From contig SHNE01000010.1 of assembly GCA_004295015.1 (NCBI GenBank), forward strand, positions 62,001 to 126,000: a stretch of DNA of 64,000 nucleotides. The letters are read 5' to 3'. The position numbers and the translations under genes were made by a program. Shown in pieces: positions 35,778 through 45,402 of this stretch (its first letter is position 1; each line of letters opens with the position of its first letter). This DNA comes from Bacteroidota bacterium (GTDB taxonomy: Bacteria; Bacteroidota; Bacteroidia; AKYH767-A; 2013-40CM-41-45). The notes beneath the pieces were generated by a model that was not told the origin of the DNA, searched no databases, and saw only the letters and a list, made by a program, of their open reading frames with translations.

Positions 35778-38235
35778 GTTTTTATTACTGTTTGTTTTTG
35801 TTTTTGGAAATTTTTCTGTCTCTAAAGCTGTCTCCGTTCAGCTTAGTGGAACCGTGACTGAATTAAATGGTGATCCGATACCATTTGCCAGTATTTATAT
35901 AGAAGGAAGTACCAGAGGTACGACGGCAAATATAGAAGGTAAATATTTGTTGGAATTAACACCCGGAGAATATAAAATTGTTTTTCGTTTTATTGGATTT
36001 AAGATGAAGTCTGAAAACGTAAGCATTGGGAAAGTGCCGGTCACCCTCAATGTAACGATGCTTCCTGAATCCTATCAATTGGCAGAAGTAAAAATCGTAG
36101 CCGGAGCTGAAGATCCTGCTTATGCTATAATTCGTAATGCACAAAAAAAGAGGAAGGATTATTTAAGAGAAGTAGAAGAGTATCAGTGCAATTCATATGT
36201 TAAGTCAACGCAAAAATTATTATCCTATCCAAAGAAATTATTTGGCCAGAAAATTGAGATAGATCAATTTGTCGACACAATTACGAATATATTTTACCTG
36301 AGTGAATCAGTTTCCAATTTCTCATTTCGTCAGCCTGATCACGTAAAGGAAGAAATGATTTCATCAACGGTTAGCGGTGATCCCAAAGCCTATAGTTTTA
36401 ATCAGGCTTCCGATATGTTACTTGATTGCTATGAGAATCTCGTGCAAATCGGTAATCTTACACCCCGAGGAATTGTTTCACCTATCTCCGGGTCAGCACT
36501 TTTTTACTATGATTATAAGCTGGAAGGGACATTTTTTGAGAATGGGGTGATGATTAATAAAATCAAGCTTATACCGAAAAGGAAGAACGATCCTGTTTTC
36601 AATGGTGACATATTTATTATGGATGATAGTTGGCGAATCCACAGTTTGGATCTTATGATAAGCAAAGACCAGCAAATTCAGGTTATCGACACCTTTCGAA
36701 TCAAGCAGAATTATATTTCAGTCGATAAGGAGAAGTGGATGTTATTCAATACTCAGTATGCATACCATTTTAACATTCTTGGATTTAACGGTAGTGGTAT
36801 TGTGCTTGGAATTTTTAGTCAATATAACCTGAACCCCGATTTCCCTAAAGGATATTTCGATGGGCAGGTGCTAAAGGTTAATAAGGAATCCAATAAGAGA
36901 GACAGCAGCTATTGGGCTGAGAGTCGCCCGGTTCCATTGACTCCGGACGAAAAGACTGATTATACCCGTAAGGACAGCTCCCGTGTAGTTTTCGAATCAA
37001 AACAGTATTTAGATTCCATGGATAAGCTTTCCAATAAGTTTAAGATTGCAAATATTTTCAACGGATATAAGCATACCAATTCCTATCAAAATAAATTCTA
37101 TTCAATATCTTCCTTCATTCAAAATTTGCAATTTAATACCGTTGAAGGCTGGAATACGATGATTGATTACACTTATAGAAAGGAATGGGAAGATCCAATG
37201 GTTCGCTCATTTATGCTTAAGCCAAGTGTGCGATATGGATTTTCGAATACACATTGGAACGGAAAAGTGGAGACAGCTTATCACTATAATTCTGATCGGG
37301 CATCGGTTTTAAAAATTGAAGGAGGCAGTGATGTTGCGCAGTTCAACGCTAATAATCCAATTAGTCCGATCTTAAATTCTATGTATTCATTATTGGCCAG
37401 AAAGAATTATATGAAGATCTATGAAAAACGATATGGCAGAATTGAACATGAATCAGAATTATTTAACGGTTTGAAGCTTGGGCTTGCAAGTGAGTATGCT
37501 GATCGAATACCTCTTCGGAATACAAGCACTTATGCAATAGCGAGTACAGGCGATCGAGTATATACTTCTAATGTACCACTCTTTCCACAAAATGATGAGT
37601 TGCATTTTCAACGAAATGAATCCTTTAGCATTGAAATTAAATTTAGAGTACGTTTTCGTCAGAAATATATAGACAGGCCTGAGGGTAAATACATTTTGGG
37701 TTCCAAGTATCCTCAATTGCAGTTCAGCTATCTGAAGGCAATCCCGGTCTTCGGTTCTGAAGCAGAGTATGATTTGTTGAAAGCATCAGTTTCCGATAAT
37801 TTCAGAGTGGGATTATTAGGTCGATTGAGTTACCAGGCTTCCGTTGGGAGTTTTGTAAGGAAAGAAAATCTTTATTTCATGGATGCGTATCATTTTAATG
37901 GCAATAAAACCTGGTTCACGTCATTTCGTCTGACTGAATTTAGAAATTTGGACTATTATCAATGGAGCACCACAGCCACTTTTTTGGAAGGTCATGCTGA
38001 ACAGAATTTTGGAGGATTTCTCTTGAATAAAATTCCGCTTATCAGAAAATTGAAATTACAGGAAGTGGCCGGGATACATTATTTCCATACTGAAAGGGCA
38101 GGACATTATACAGAGTTGACTCTGGGTGTCGAAAAGCTCAATTTCATTCGTGTTGAGGTATATACATCCTTTGCAGAAGGAAAGAGAGGCAGCTTTGGCA
38201 TCGTGATCGGCTTAAGGCGAAGTATTGGTCTTTAA
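35761..38235 (+). CDS. DUF5686 outer-membrane-type protein with carboxypeptidase-like domain
   Basis: 824 residues. Signal peptide (about 1-24), then a carboxypeptidase-regulatory-like Ig domain (about 27-105; VQLSGTVTELNGDPIPFASIYIEG), then a DUF5686 region. The second half alternates hydrophobic and polar residues in strands (FMLKPSVRYGFSNTHWNGKV, YPQLQFSYLKAIPVFG) and ends in a strand GSFGIVIGLRRSIGL, which fits a beta-barrel. Related proteins occur with TonB-dependent systems but this one has no plug domain. Two adjacent ATGs at the start; the ORF overlaps the upstream glycosyltransferase. Confidence 0.88.
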   Translation: MMKSLKFLLLFVFVFGNFSVSKAVSVQLSGTVTELNGDPIPFASIYIEGSTRGTTANIEGKYLLELTPGEYKIVFRFIGFKMKSENVSIGKVPVTLNVTMLPESYQLAEVKIVAGAEDPAYAIIRNAQKKRKDYLREVEEYQCNSYVKSTQKLLSYPKKLFGQKIEIDQFVDTITNIFYLSESVSNFSFRQPDHVKEEMISSTVSGDPKAYSFNQASDMLLDCYENLVQIGNLTPRGIVSPISGSALFYYDYKLEGTFFENGVMINKIKLIPKRKNDPVFNGDIFIMDDSWRIHSLDLMISKDQQIQVIDTFRIKQNYISVDKEKWMLFNTQYAYHFNILGFNGSGIVLGIFSQYNLNPDFPKGYFDGQVLKVNKESNKRDSSYWAESRPVPLTPDEKTDYTRKDSSRVVFESKQYLDSMDKLSNKFKIANIFNGYKHTNSYQNKFYSISSFIQNLQFNTVEGWNTMIDYTYRKEWEDPMVRSFMLKPSVRYGFSNTHWNGKVETAYHYNSDRASVLKIEGGSDVAQFNANNPISPILNSMYSLLARKNYMKIYEKRYGRIEHESELFNGLKLGLASEYADRIPLRNTSTYAIASTGDRVYTSNVPLFPQNDELHFQRNESFSIEIKFRVRFRQKYIDRPEGKYILGSKYPQLQFSYLKAIPVFGSEAEYDLLKASVSDNFRVGLLGRLSYQASVGSFVRKENLYFMDAYHFNGNKTWFTSFRLTEFRNLDYYQWSTTATFLEGHAEQNFGGFLLNKIPLIRKLKLQEVAGIHYFHTERAGHYTELTLGVEKLNFIRVEVYTSFAEGKRGSFGIVIGLRRSIGL

Positions 38236-38250
38236 AGAGAAAAATTATTC

Positions 38251-38258
38251 TATTTTTG
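38251..38258 (+). promoter_or_regulatory. -7 box of the cysteine-cluster gene
   Basis: TATTTTTG fits TAnnTTTG; 57 bases before ATG 38316. A TTG about 23 bases upstream (38225-38227) is a possible -33 element. Confidence 0.55.
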
Positions 38259-38315
38259 CCAACGCTAACAAGCCGGTAATTCTCAATTGCCTTTACTTAA
38301 TATTCTAACACAGCT

Positions 38316-38873
38316 ATGTCGACCAAAACAGTAAAAATAAAAGAGCCAATAAAATACCTCCGATCAACCAACAGAAAGAAAGGTAAGAAATATACGACCT
38401 TTTTGCGTGGCTTAATGATTCGTAAGGTTCGTGGAATGGATACCCTGGCAGCTGAATTAAATAAGGAAGCTTTTAAGAAGATAGATTGTTTGGACTGTGC
38501 CAATTGTTGCAAGACAATGTCTCCCACTTATACCAAAGTGGATGTGAAACGCATTTCGAAACATGTTGGGATGACATACAATGAGTACTTTGATAAGTAT
38601 TTGTATAAAGACGAAACAGGAGACATCATGAATAAAAAAACTCCTTGTCAGTTTTTAAAGAAAGATAACAAATGTGCCATTTACCCTGTTCGTCCGAAAG
38701 ACTGCAGCGGATTCCCTCATACTCAACTGAAGGATTTTAAATTATTCATCACAGGTACCCACAAGCAAAATATCGAGTATTGTCCAATTACGTTGAACAT
38801 TGTTGAGAGAATGCACGAAATTATTATTGAAAAGGGAAAAACAAATTTGACAGCTAAGGACGCGAAGAGTTAA
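38316..38873 (+). CDS. YkgJ-family cysteine-cluster protein
   Basis: 185 residues. Cysteines in the YkgJ pattern: Cys58, Cys61, Cys64, Cys65 (CLDCANCC), then Cys111, Cys120, Cys130 (CQFLKKDNKCAIYPVRPKDC) and Cys156. The family (formerly UPF0153) is thought to bind zinc or an iron-sulphur cluster; its function is not known. The N-terminal 45 residues are very basic. Has its own promoter and faces the sortilin-like gene. Confidence 0.92.
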   Translation: MSTKTVKIKEPIKYLRSTNRKKGKKYTTFLRGLMIRKVRGMDTLAAELNKEAFKKIDCLDCANCCKTMSPTYTKVDVKRISKHVGMTYNEYFDKYLYKDETGDIMNKKTPCQFLKKDNKCAIYPVRPKDCSGFPHTQLKDFKLFITGTHKQNIEYCPITLNIVERMHEIIIEKGKTNLTAKDAKS

Positions 38874-38915
38874 TTTTGCTTTCTGTTTATATCTACAGTA
38901 TCCCTTAAAGCCACA

Positions 38916-41441
38916 TTAGTGTTTCACAAATTTTCTTGTCAGGCTCTGAGATTCTGATTCGGCCCGGATAAAATAGCATCCTGGTTTAAATGAACTAATG
39001 TTAATTTGTCCCTGATCGCTATTTTGAGAAATCTCATCGAACAATAATTTTCCTGCCATATCATATATTTTAATGTCAACAGGATTAGAAGCAGAAAGAG
39101 TATATCGCAGGATTTCACTTCCCGGATTATTAATGATTTTCAGTTCAAGTTGGTTCTTCGCAGGAGAAGGGGTGATTCCGACAGATAGACCGGTAGCATC
39201 ATTTTTATAAACTCCATTACCGTGAGTAAATGCAAGGATTGTTTGATCAGCATAAGAGTAGGCTAAATCAAAAACCATTACCGCATCGGGCAGTCCGAGA
39301 TTCATTGCGTCCCAATTTAGGCCGGCATCAGCAGATACGAAAACGCCAAGGTCACTGCCTGCATAAATAGTATCAGGGTGCATCAGATCGTGCATGATGC
39401 AATGGAAGGGGATATCCGGCAATGCTGTGCTGATATCTGTCCAAGTCTGACCTGAGTTTGTTGACTTGAATAAATGTCCGCTGCCAAATCCTGAGAAGGC
39501 TACATACACAATACGGCTGTCTCTGGGGTCAATGGCAATGTCTCTAGGATAACGGTTAGGTAAACCTGCCGACACATTTGTAAACGTGTTTCCACCGTCA
39601 CCGCTTACTTGCACACTCATGGGTCTGCTGTTAGCCGGGGCTGTACAAATATATAAGGAGTCTGAATAAGTCCATGAAATGGCAATACTCAAGGCTACAT
39701 TGCCTCCATCCAACAAGCTGTTTTGTGGTGTTGTCCAGCTATCTCCTTTGTCATCGCTTCTGAAAAGGCTATCTGCGGCAGCGTATAATACATTCGGATT
39801 TGAGTTGCTTAATGCAAATGGGGCTATGAAGGCTACGTTATTTACCCCTGAAGAAGATGCAGAGTGGTTTAGGATAGGATTGAAGCTAAAGCCTCCATCT
39901 ACAGATTTATTAATATTCATATACTGTGAGGAACCATAAGCGAAGTCTGTGTTTGTCGGGTCAATTGCATTGAATGAACCATCACCGCCTATCACCGGCA
40001 ACCACGATTGCGCTCCCAAATATCTGATCGTGTAGTTGTCCTGTAATCCGGAGAGAATCATGCTTGCATCAAGTTTTGCCACGGAACCGATGTATGATTG
40101 TGAAGTGATATACCCGTTGGTGCAGGGAAAAAATGTATCGCCAAAATCATAACTACGATATAAGCCTCCGTCAGTGAGTATGTAGATACTACTGGGATTT
40201 AAGGGGTTTGAAACGATATCATGTATGTCGGGGTGAACATCATAGGTGTTTGGAAGGATGGAAGGAAAATTTCCGTGCTGATCAGATCTGAAGAGATAAA
40301 CGCCGCCGAAAAGTACTTTGCTTGAATCATCATCTTTCATACACAATCCTTTGGCATACCAGCCTTGATAGGAAACGATTTCAGTGAGACCTGTGTTTGT
40401 GCTCCAGGTAGTTCCTCTGTTATTACTTGAATATATTCCAACCGTGCTGAACAAATCTGCAACCAATGCAATTAATGAATTATGGTTCTGCTTGTTCATT
40501 GCCAGCGTGATCCTTCCCGTGTTTGTTGGAAGAGGTAATCCTGAATTTATTCTATTCCAGCTTGTACCTGCATTGGTTGAACGGTAAATTCCGGGGTTCG
40601 GACTGGAAACATTGCCGACACCTGCATAAACATAGCTTGTGTCTATAGGATCGAGCAGGATATCCATAACCATTAATTCATTGAGAACCCTTGTCCAGTT
40701 GGCTCCGGCATCGTTGGTTTTATAAACGCCTTCTGTTGTAGCAGCATATACAACAGAAGGATTGAGCGGGTTGATTTGTAAATCCCAGATGCCCCTAACC
40801 TGTTGATATTGCCAATCCAAACTCGGATTCCAGGTGGTACCCCCATCAATAGATTTTAATATACCTATCCCAACACTGCCCCTGGTTGGCCTTTCAACTA
40901 AACCGTTGACAGATGAGCCATACGAATGCATCTCACCGGTACCTATATACATAACGTTAGTATTAAGAGGGTCAATGGCAATACTGCTGATACCCAAAAC
41001 AGGAAATCCGGTGGGTATAAAAACCCATGCGTTGCTACCCAGTCCGCCTGTGGTCGATTTCCACAAACCGCCTGAAGCTGATCCAAGCCAAATGGTGTTT
41101 GTGTCTGCCGGGTCAAAGGCCATTGCCAGCGTTCTGCCACCAATATCATCGGGACCCAGGTTGTACCATGGAGAAACTGCCGAGCTTAGTCTGGAGCTCT
41201 TCTGTTTAAAGTTTTCTTTATAAAAATTAAAAGCATTTGTATAGGCAGCCGGAGGAATGTCCTGTTCCGGAAAAGCCCTGCTGTTATTGATAAATTGCAT
41301 TGATTCCCAGGCACCGCTAAACTGCCCGGAAGAAGTTTTGTGCGTTTTGACTGTAGGATTCTCTTGCTCTTGACTCCAAAAATAGGATGCGACAAGCAAG
41401 ATGCAAAGCATAATAGAGCCGAGAAATAGTTTTTTATTCAT
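38916..41441 (-). CDS. T9SS-exported sortilin/BNR-repeat protein
   Basis: 841 residues. Sec signal (about 1-22), then repeats of the VPS10/sortilin or BNR/Asp-box type across about 70-750: KSTTGGLGSNAW, KSIDGGTTW, KTNDAGANW, RSTNAGTSWNRINSGLP, RSDDKGDSW, KSTNSGQTW, VSADAGLNWDAMNLGLP, each next to an IDPLNTNVMY-like strand. This predicts a large extracellular beta-propeller pair. The last 80 residues are a type A T9SS domain (KIYDMAGKLLFDE, FKPGCYFIRAES, RKFVKH). Such proteins bind or cleave glycans or are adhesins; the exact role is unknown. Confidence 0.92.
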   Translation of the reverse strand: MNKKLFLGSIMLCILLVASYFWSQEQENPTVKTHKTSSGQFSGAWESMQFINNSRAFPEQDIPPAAYTNAFNFYKENFKQKSSRLSSAVSPWYNLGPDDIGGRTLAMAFDPADTNTIWLGSASGGLWKSTTGGLGSNAWVFIPTGFPVLGISSIAIDPLNTNVMYIGTGEMHSYGSSVNGLVERPTRGSVGIGILKSIDGGTTWNPSLDWQYQQVRGIWDLQINPLNPSVVYAATTEGVYKTNDAGANWTRVLNELMVMDILLDPIDTSYVYAGVGNVSSPNPGIYRSTNAGTSWNRINSGLPLPTNTGRITLAMNKQNHNSLIALVADLFSTVGIYSSNNRGTTWSTNTGLTEIVSYQGWYAKGLCMKDDDSSKVLFGGVYLFRSDQHGNFPSILPNTYDVHPDIHDIVSNPLNPSSIYILTDGGLYRSYDFGDTFFPCTNGYITSQSYIGSVAKLDASMILSGLQDNYTIRYLGAQSWLPVIGGDGSFNAIDPTNTDFAYGSSQYMNINKSVDGGFSFNPILNHSASSSGVNNVAFIAPFALSNSNPNVLYAAADSLFRSDDKGDSWTTPQNSLLDGGNVALSIAISWTYSDSLYICTAPANSRPMSVQVSGDGGNTFTNVSAGLPNRYPRDIAIDPRDSRIVYVAFSGFGSGHLFKSTNSGQTWTDISTALPDIPFHCIMHDLMHPDTIYAGSDLGVFVSADAGLNWDAMNLGLPDAVMVFDLAYSYADQTILAFTHGNGVYKNDATGLSVGITPSPAKNQLELKIINNPGSEILRYTLSASNPVDIKIYDMAGKLLFDEISQNSDQGQINISSFKPGCYFIRAESESQSLTRKFVKH

Positions 41442-41455
41442 TTTAGTTCTTTGAT

Positions 41456-41463
41456 CAAATATA
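41456..41463 (-). promoter_or_regulatory. -7 box of the sortilin-like gene
   Basis: TATATTTG on the minus strand, 14 bases before the ATG at 41441. Leader of about 8-10 bases. Confidence 0.7.
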
Positions 41464-41663
41464 CTGCTTTGTTTCTTTCAATGTGAAAAGCTGTAAAGCT
41501 GAGAGGCACCGGTTTGTTAAGCCGGCTACGCTAAAAAATGAATTACTAGCCTTGTTTTTAATTGTATTCCTGAGTGATTTGTATTAATTTGCAGAATATT
41601 CCAATTGCAATCGGAATTCCTTCTTGTTAGGGAAATTATTCCGGTGCATTAAGATCAGACATT

Positions 41664-42086
41664 ATGAAGTTTAGACTACTTACAGCGATCTTATTTATTC
41701 CATTTTTGGGCATTGCTCAGGATGAGAATTCAAAACCGGAGACTGTTAAAGCGGGATTTGGAGTTAGTGTAGTCCAGGTACAGCCGGAATTCCCGGGTGG
41801 GACCGACAGTCTGCAAAGTTTTTTAAAGAGCAATTTACGGTATCCGGATTCTGCTAAATATAACCGGATACAAGGCAGGGTTTATATCGGTTTTCTTGTA
41901 GACAAGAAAGGAAAAATCAAGGAGGCAAAGGTATTGAACGGGGTGAATGAATTATTGGATAATGAAGCATTGAGGGTGGTAAAAATGATGCCTGACTGGA
42001 AGCCCGGGACGGCAGGAGGAAGTCCTACCAGCGTTCAATATATATTACCGGTAGACTTTATTGTACCGAAAGACAATCAGAATTAG
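41664..42086 (+). CDS. exported TonB C-terminal-domain protein
   Basis: 140 residues. A cleavable Sec signal (FLGIAQ, about 1-18) replaces the membrane anchor and proline-rich linker of true TonB. The remainder is a TonB C-terminal fold: QPEFPGGTDSLQSFLKSNLRYP, GRVYIGFLVDKKGKIKEAKVLNGV, LDNEALRVVKMMPDWKPG. It should be a soluble periplasmic protein and cannot itself couple to ExbB/ExbD. Bacteroidota have many such TonB-domain proteins of unknown role. It is divergent from the sortilin-like gene. Confidence 0.92.
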   Translation: MKFRLLTAILFIPFLGIAQDENSKPETVKAGFGVSVVQVQPEFPGGTDSLQSFLKSNLRYPDSAKYNRIQGRVYIGFLVDKKGKIKEAKVLNGVNELLDNEALRVVKMMPDWKPGTAGGSPTSVQYILPVDFIVPKDNQN

Positions 42087-42182
42087 AACAACTTTATTTT
42101 AGCTTTTCGACTTTAAAATTTCATCAATGATTTTTTGAAAGAATCAGATAAAAATATTTAAGCCTTCAAATTCGATTTTGCT

Positions 42183-42878
42183 TTATTCACAAACGAATTT
42201 GTATCCAACTCCTCTTACGGAGAAAAAGTATTTAGGGTCTTTAGGATCAGTTTCAAAATATTTCCTGAAGGCAAGAATAAAATTATCCACTGTACGGGTA
42301 GATGGATAGATATCATATCCCCAAACGGTTTCTAAAATTTGTTCACGGGAAACCACTTCGTTCTTTCTTTCAATCAGTAGTTTAAGTAAAGCGATCTCTT
42401 TTTTCGTGAGTCGGATTTTCGCTTTATCCTTTCCAATAATTTCATAGGTAAGAAAATTTACCTCATTGTCCTTAAATTTAAAGATATCGTTGATTTCCTT
42501 TTTCTCGTCCTGGCTAAGGCTTCGTTTTACAAGTACGTTCACACGGAGCAGGAATTCTTCGAGGTTGAACGGCTTTGTCATGTAATCATCAGCGCCACGC
42601 TTTAAGCCAAGAATTTTATCTTCACTTGCATTTTTTGCAGAAAGGAATAAGATTGGCACGCTGGAATTGTGCAAACGAATGGCCTCGCAAACAGCATAGC
42701 CATCCATTTCCGGAAGCATGACATCGAGAACAACCATGTTGAAGCGTTCCTGTTTAAAAATTTTTACCGCTTCCGTTCCTGTACCTGCAGCAACAACTTT
42801 GTAGCCCTCCAGTTCAAGATTGAGTTTGATGGCTTCCTGTAAGTGTTCTTCATCTTCGACAAGCAGAATGCGTACCAT
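42183..42878 (-). CDS. OmpR-family response regulator
   Basis: 231 residues from ATG 42878 (MVRILLVEDEEH). An in-frame ATG at 42938 is rejected because a -7 promoter box lies inside that extension. Receiver at about 2-118 with Glu8-Asp9, phosphoacceptor Asp52 (VVLDVMLPEMDG) and Lys in MTKPF. Winged helix at about 135-230 (RLTKKEIALLKLLIERKNEVVSREQILETVWG, YFFSVRGVGYKFV). No sensor kinase is adjacent. Confidence 0.93.
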   Translation of the reverse strand: MVRILLVEDEEHLQEAIKLNLELEGYKVVAAGTGTEAVKIFKQERFNMVVLDVMLPEMDGYAVCEAIRLHNSSVPILFLSAKNASEDKILGLKRGADDYMTKPFNLEEFLLRVNVLVKRSLSQDEKKEINDIFKFKDNEVNFLTYEIIGKDKAKIRLTKKEIALLKLLIERKNEVVSREQILETVWGYDIYPSTRTVDNFILAFRKYFETDPKDPKYFFSVRGVGYKFVCE

Positions 42879-42925
42879 AGGAGAATATAAATTTGGATTG
42901 TAATTTATTTTGGCTCGTTCCTGAA

Positions 42926-42933
42926 CAAATATA
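42926..42933 (-). promoter_or_regulatory. -7 box of the OmpR-type regulator
   Basis: TATATTTG on the minus strand, 47 bases before ATG 42878. Lies inside the coding extension that would start at 42938. Confidence 0.65.
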
Positions 42934-43085
42934 GACATGATCGTATGGTTTTAGATGTTAAGCCCTGTTAATTTTATGAAAAATTAGATGAATTTATAAT
43001 CTTATTTGTCAGGCTTAAGCAAGATTTTCCGCTTCGAAGATTGAAAGTCCTTATAAATTCGGGAAAATTCGTACTAATTAAAATG

Positions 43086-43093
43086 TACCTTTG
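43086..43093 (+). promoter_or_regulatory. -7 box of mqnE, deciding the start
   Basis: TACCTTTG, 16 bases before ATG 43110. The longer frame from 43041 would begin upstream of this promoter, so 43110 is the better start. Confidence 0.7.
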
Positions 43094-43109
43094 TGGCAAT
43101 TCCAGATCT

Positions 43110-44261
43110 ATGAGAACAGGTGACCTTACATTTATAACAGAGGATAAATCCTTGCCTGATGAATTGTTGGAAATTGCCAATAAGGTCATCAGGTCAGAAC
43201 GGATTAGTGTTAACGAGGGCTTAGTATTATACCGTCAGGGTGAGCTTGGATTTCTGGGGGCTCTTGCCAACTTAGTAAGAGAGCGAAAGAATGGAAATAA
43301 AACTTTTTTCAATCGCAATTTTCATATAGAGCCAACCAATATATGTGTATTCAGTTGTAACTTTTGTTCTTATTCACGCTTGCTGAAAAATAAGGAAGAA
43401 GGCTGGGAGCTAAGTGCTTCAGAAATCCTTGAGAAAGTTAAATCATACGATGGACAAGCGGTTACGGAGGTACACATTGTCGGAGGAGTTCATCCCAAAA
43501 TGGATCTTTACTATTTTGCCGACATACTGAAGCAGATAAAAGCACATCGACCGGACTTGCACATCAAAGGTTTCACTGCCGTTGAATTGCATTATATGTT
43601 TCGTAAAGCGAAGCTAAGCATGGAAGATGGAATGAAATTTATTCATGAAGCCGGTCTTGACTCATTGCCCGGAGGAGGTGCTGAAATTTTTGATGAGGAA
43701 ATCCGAAATGTTATTTGCCATGATAAATGCAGCTCCGGAGAATGGCTTGAGATTCATCGAATAGCACATTCATTAGGGATGCACAGTAATGCAACCATGC
43801 TTTATGGCCACATAGAAAATTATTCTCATCGCATCGATCACATGGATCGGCTACGTAAGATGCAGGATGATACCGGAGGGTTCAATACATTCATCCCGCT
43901 TAAATTCCGGAATGGTGACAATGATATGTCACATGTGCCTGAAGTGAGTGTAGTGGAAGACCTGAAAAATTATGCAGTAGCCAGAATTTTCCTTGATAAT
44001 TTCAATCATGTAAAGGCTTACTGGCCTATGATTGGTCGCAGTACTGCACAGCTTTCGATGGCCTTTGGTGTTGATGATCTTGATGGAACCATCGATGATA
44101 CCACAAAAATTTATTCAATGGCAGGTGCTGAAGAACAAAATCCAAGTTTGACTACGGCACAACTGGTGGAACTCATCAGACAAGGCGGACGTGAGCCGGT
44201 TGAAAGGGACACTCTGTACAATGTGGTTAATGATTACCCGGAAAGTATTGCTGCCCTTTAA
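43110..44261 (+). CDS. mqnE: aminofutalosine synthase MqnE
   Basis: 383 residues from ATG 43110. Radical SAM enzyme with the CxxxCxxC cluster motif in CVFSCNFCSYSR, preceded by NRNFHIEPTNI, and MqnE signatures HIVGGVHPKMD, SLPGGGAEIFDEEIR, TMLYGHIE and FIPLKFRNGDNDMSH. It adds the SAM-derived adenosyl radical to the chorismate-derived enolpyruvyl benzoate to form aminofutalosine, the committed early part of the futalosine route to menaquinone. Partners mqnA, mqnC and mqnD are not in this window. Convergent with rluD. Confidence 0.96.
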   Translation: MRTGDLTFITEDKSLPDELLEIANKVIRSERISVNEGLVLYRQGELGFLGALANLVRERKNGNKTFFNRNFHIEPTNICVFSCNFCSYSRLLKNKEEGWELSASEILEKVKSYDGQAVTEVHIVGGVHPKMDLYYFADILKQIKAHRPDLHIKGFTAVELHYMFRKAKLSMEDGMKFIHEAGLDSLPGGGAEIFDEEIRNVICHDKCSSGEWLEIHRIAHSLGMHSNATMLYGHIENYSHRIDHMDRLRKMQDDTGGFNTFIPLKFRNGDNDMSHVPEVSVVEDLKNYAVARIFLDNFNHVKAYWPMIGRSTAQLSMAFGVDDLDGTIDDTTKIYSMAGAEEQNPSLTTAQLVELIRQGGREPVERDTLYNVVNDYPESIAAL

Positions 44262-44291
44262 TTGTTGCCTTAGCTGAAACGGGATTGTTTT

Positions 44292-45329
44292 TTAAACATC
44301 CTTCTGATATTTCACATAATGCCTCCACTTGTCCAAGGTCTCCTGAATATCAGAAGGTAGAGGGCATTCAAAATACATTTTCTCGCCTGTTCGTGGATGC
44401 AGGAAGCCTAATGTTTGGGCATGCAAGGCATGACGAGGCAAAATCTTGAAGCAGTTTTCAATGAACTGTTTGTATTTAGTAAAAGTCGTTCCTTTTAATA
44501 TACGATCACCACCATAGCTGTCATCATTAAAAATGGGATGGCCAATGTATTTCATGTGTACCCTGATTTGATGTGTCCTCCCTGTTTCGAGTTTGCATTC
44601 GACCAAAGTGATATAACCAAATCTTTCAATGACTTTATAATGGGTGACAGCATGTTTTCCGTGAGAAGCATCCGGGAAAACATCCATGATTTTTCGGTCT
44701 TTCAAATTTCTCCCAACGTGTCCGGTAATTGTCCCTTCATCTTCTTTAAAATCACCCCACACAAGTGCAATGTATTTCCGATCTATCGTGCGGTCAAAAA
44801 AAGCTTTGGCCAGAATGGTCATTGACTTTTCAGTTTTAGCTATGACGAGCAGACCTGACGTGTTTTTATCAATTCGGTGCACGAGTCCGGGACGCAGCAT
44901 GTTTTCATCACGGAATGGAAGTTTTCCAAAATGATAAACAAGAGCATTCATCAATGTTCCTGAATAATTCCCGTAGGCAGGATGTACTACCATTCCTGCT
45001 GCTTTATTGATGATAACAAGATCATCATCCTCATAAAATATTTCTATAGGTAAATCTTGCGGAATGAGTTCCGTCTCCCTTACAGGTTCAGGCAAAACCA
45101 TTTGGATTTGATCCAGAGGCTTAACTTTATAGCTAGACTTTGAAGCTTTTCCATTTACCAAAATACAGCCTGCCTCGCAAGCCTGTTGAATGCGGCTACG
45201 TGAAGTTTTTTCGAGTCTGTTCATCAGGTATTTGTCGAGGCGCGTCATTGCCTGACCTTTTTCGACTACCAAATTAAAATGCTCGTACAATTCATCCTGC
45301 TCGATGGGATCTATTTCTTCTTCAGTCAT
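44292..45329 (-). CDS. rluD: RluA-family 23S rRNA pseudouridine synthase
   Basis: 345 residues. S4 RNA-binding domain at about 28-85 (RLDKYLMNRLEKTSRSRIQQACEAG, VNGKASKSSYKV), then the pseudouridine synthase domain with catalytic Asp154 in HRIDKNTSGLLVIAKT and CKLETGRTHQIRVHMKYIGHPIFND. RluD (positions 1911/1915/1917 of 23S rRNA) is the closest bacterial relative, though RluA/RluC-type targets cannot be excluded. It lies downstream of the D-Ala ligase, PASTA and T9SS genes on the same strand; the ddl-PASTA-RluD order is common in Bacteroidota. Confidence 0.9.
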   Translation of the reverse strand: MTEEEIDPIEQDELYEHFNLVVEKGQAMTRLDKYLMNRLEKTSRSRIQQACEAGCILVNGKASKSSYKVKPLDQIQMVLPEPVRETELIPQDLPIEIFYEDDDLVIINKAAGMVVHPAYGNYSGTLMNALVYHFGKLPFRDENMLRPGLVHRIDKNTSGLLVIAKTEKSMTILAKAFFDRTIDRKYIALVWGDFKEDEGTITGHVGRNLKDRKIMDVFPDASHGKHAVTHYKVIERFGYITLVECKLETGRTHQIRVHMKYIGHPIFNDDSYGGDRILKGTTFTKYKQFIENCFKILPRHALHAQTLGFLHPRTGEKMYFECPLPSDIQETLDKWRHYVKYQKDV

Positions 45330-45402
45330 CAGGATGTGTTTGGTTAAATAATATATAAGCAGAAGTTTTTTTCAACTCCTGAGCTTGTTTATTGAAGTAC
45401 TT

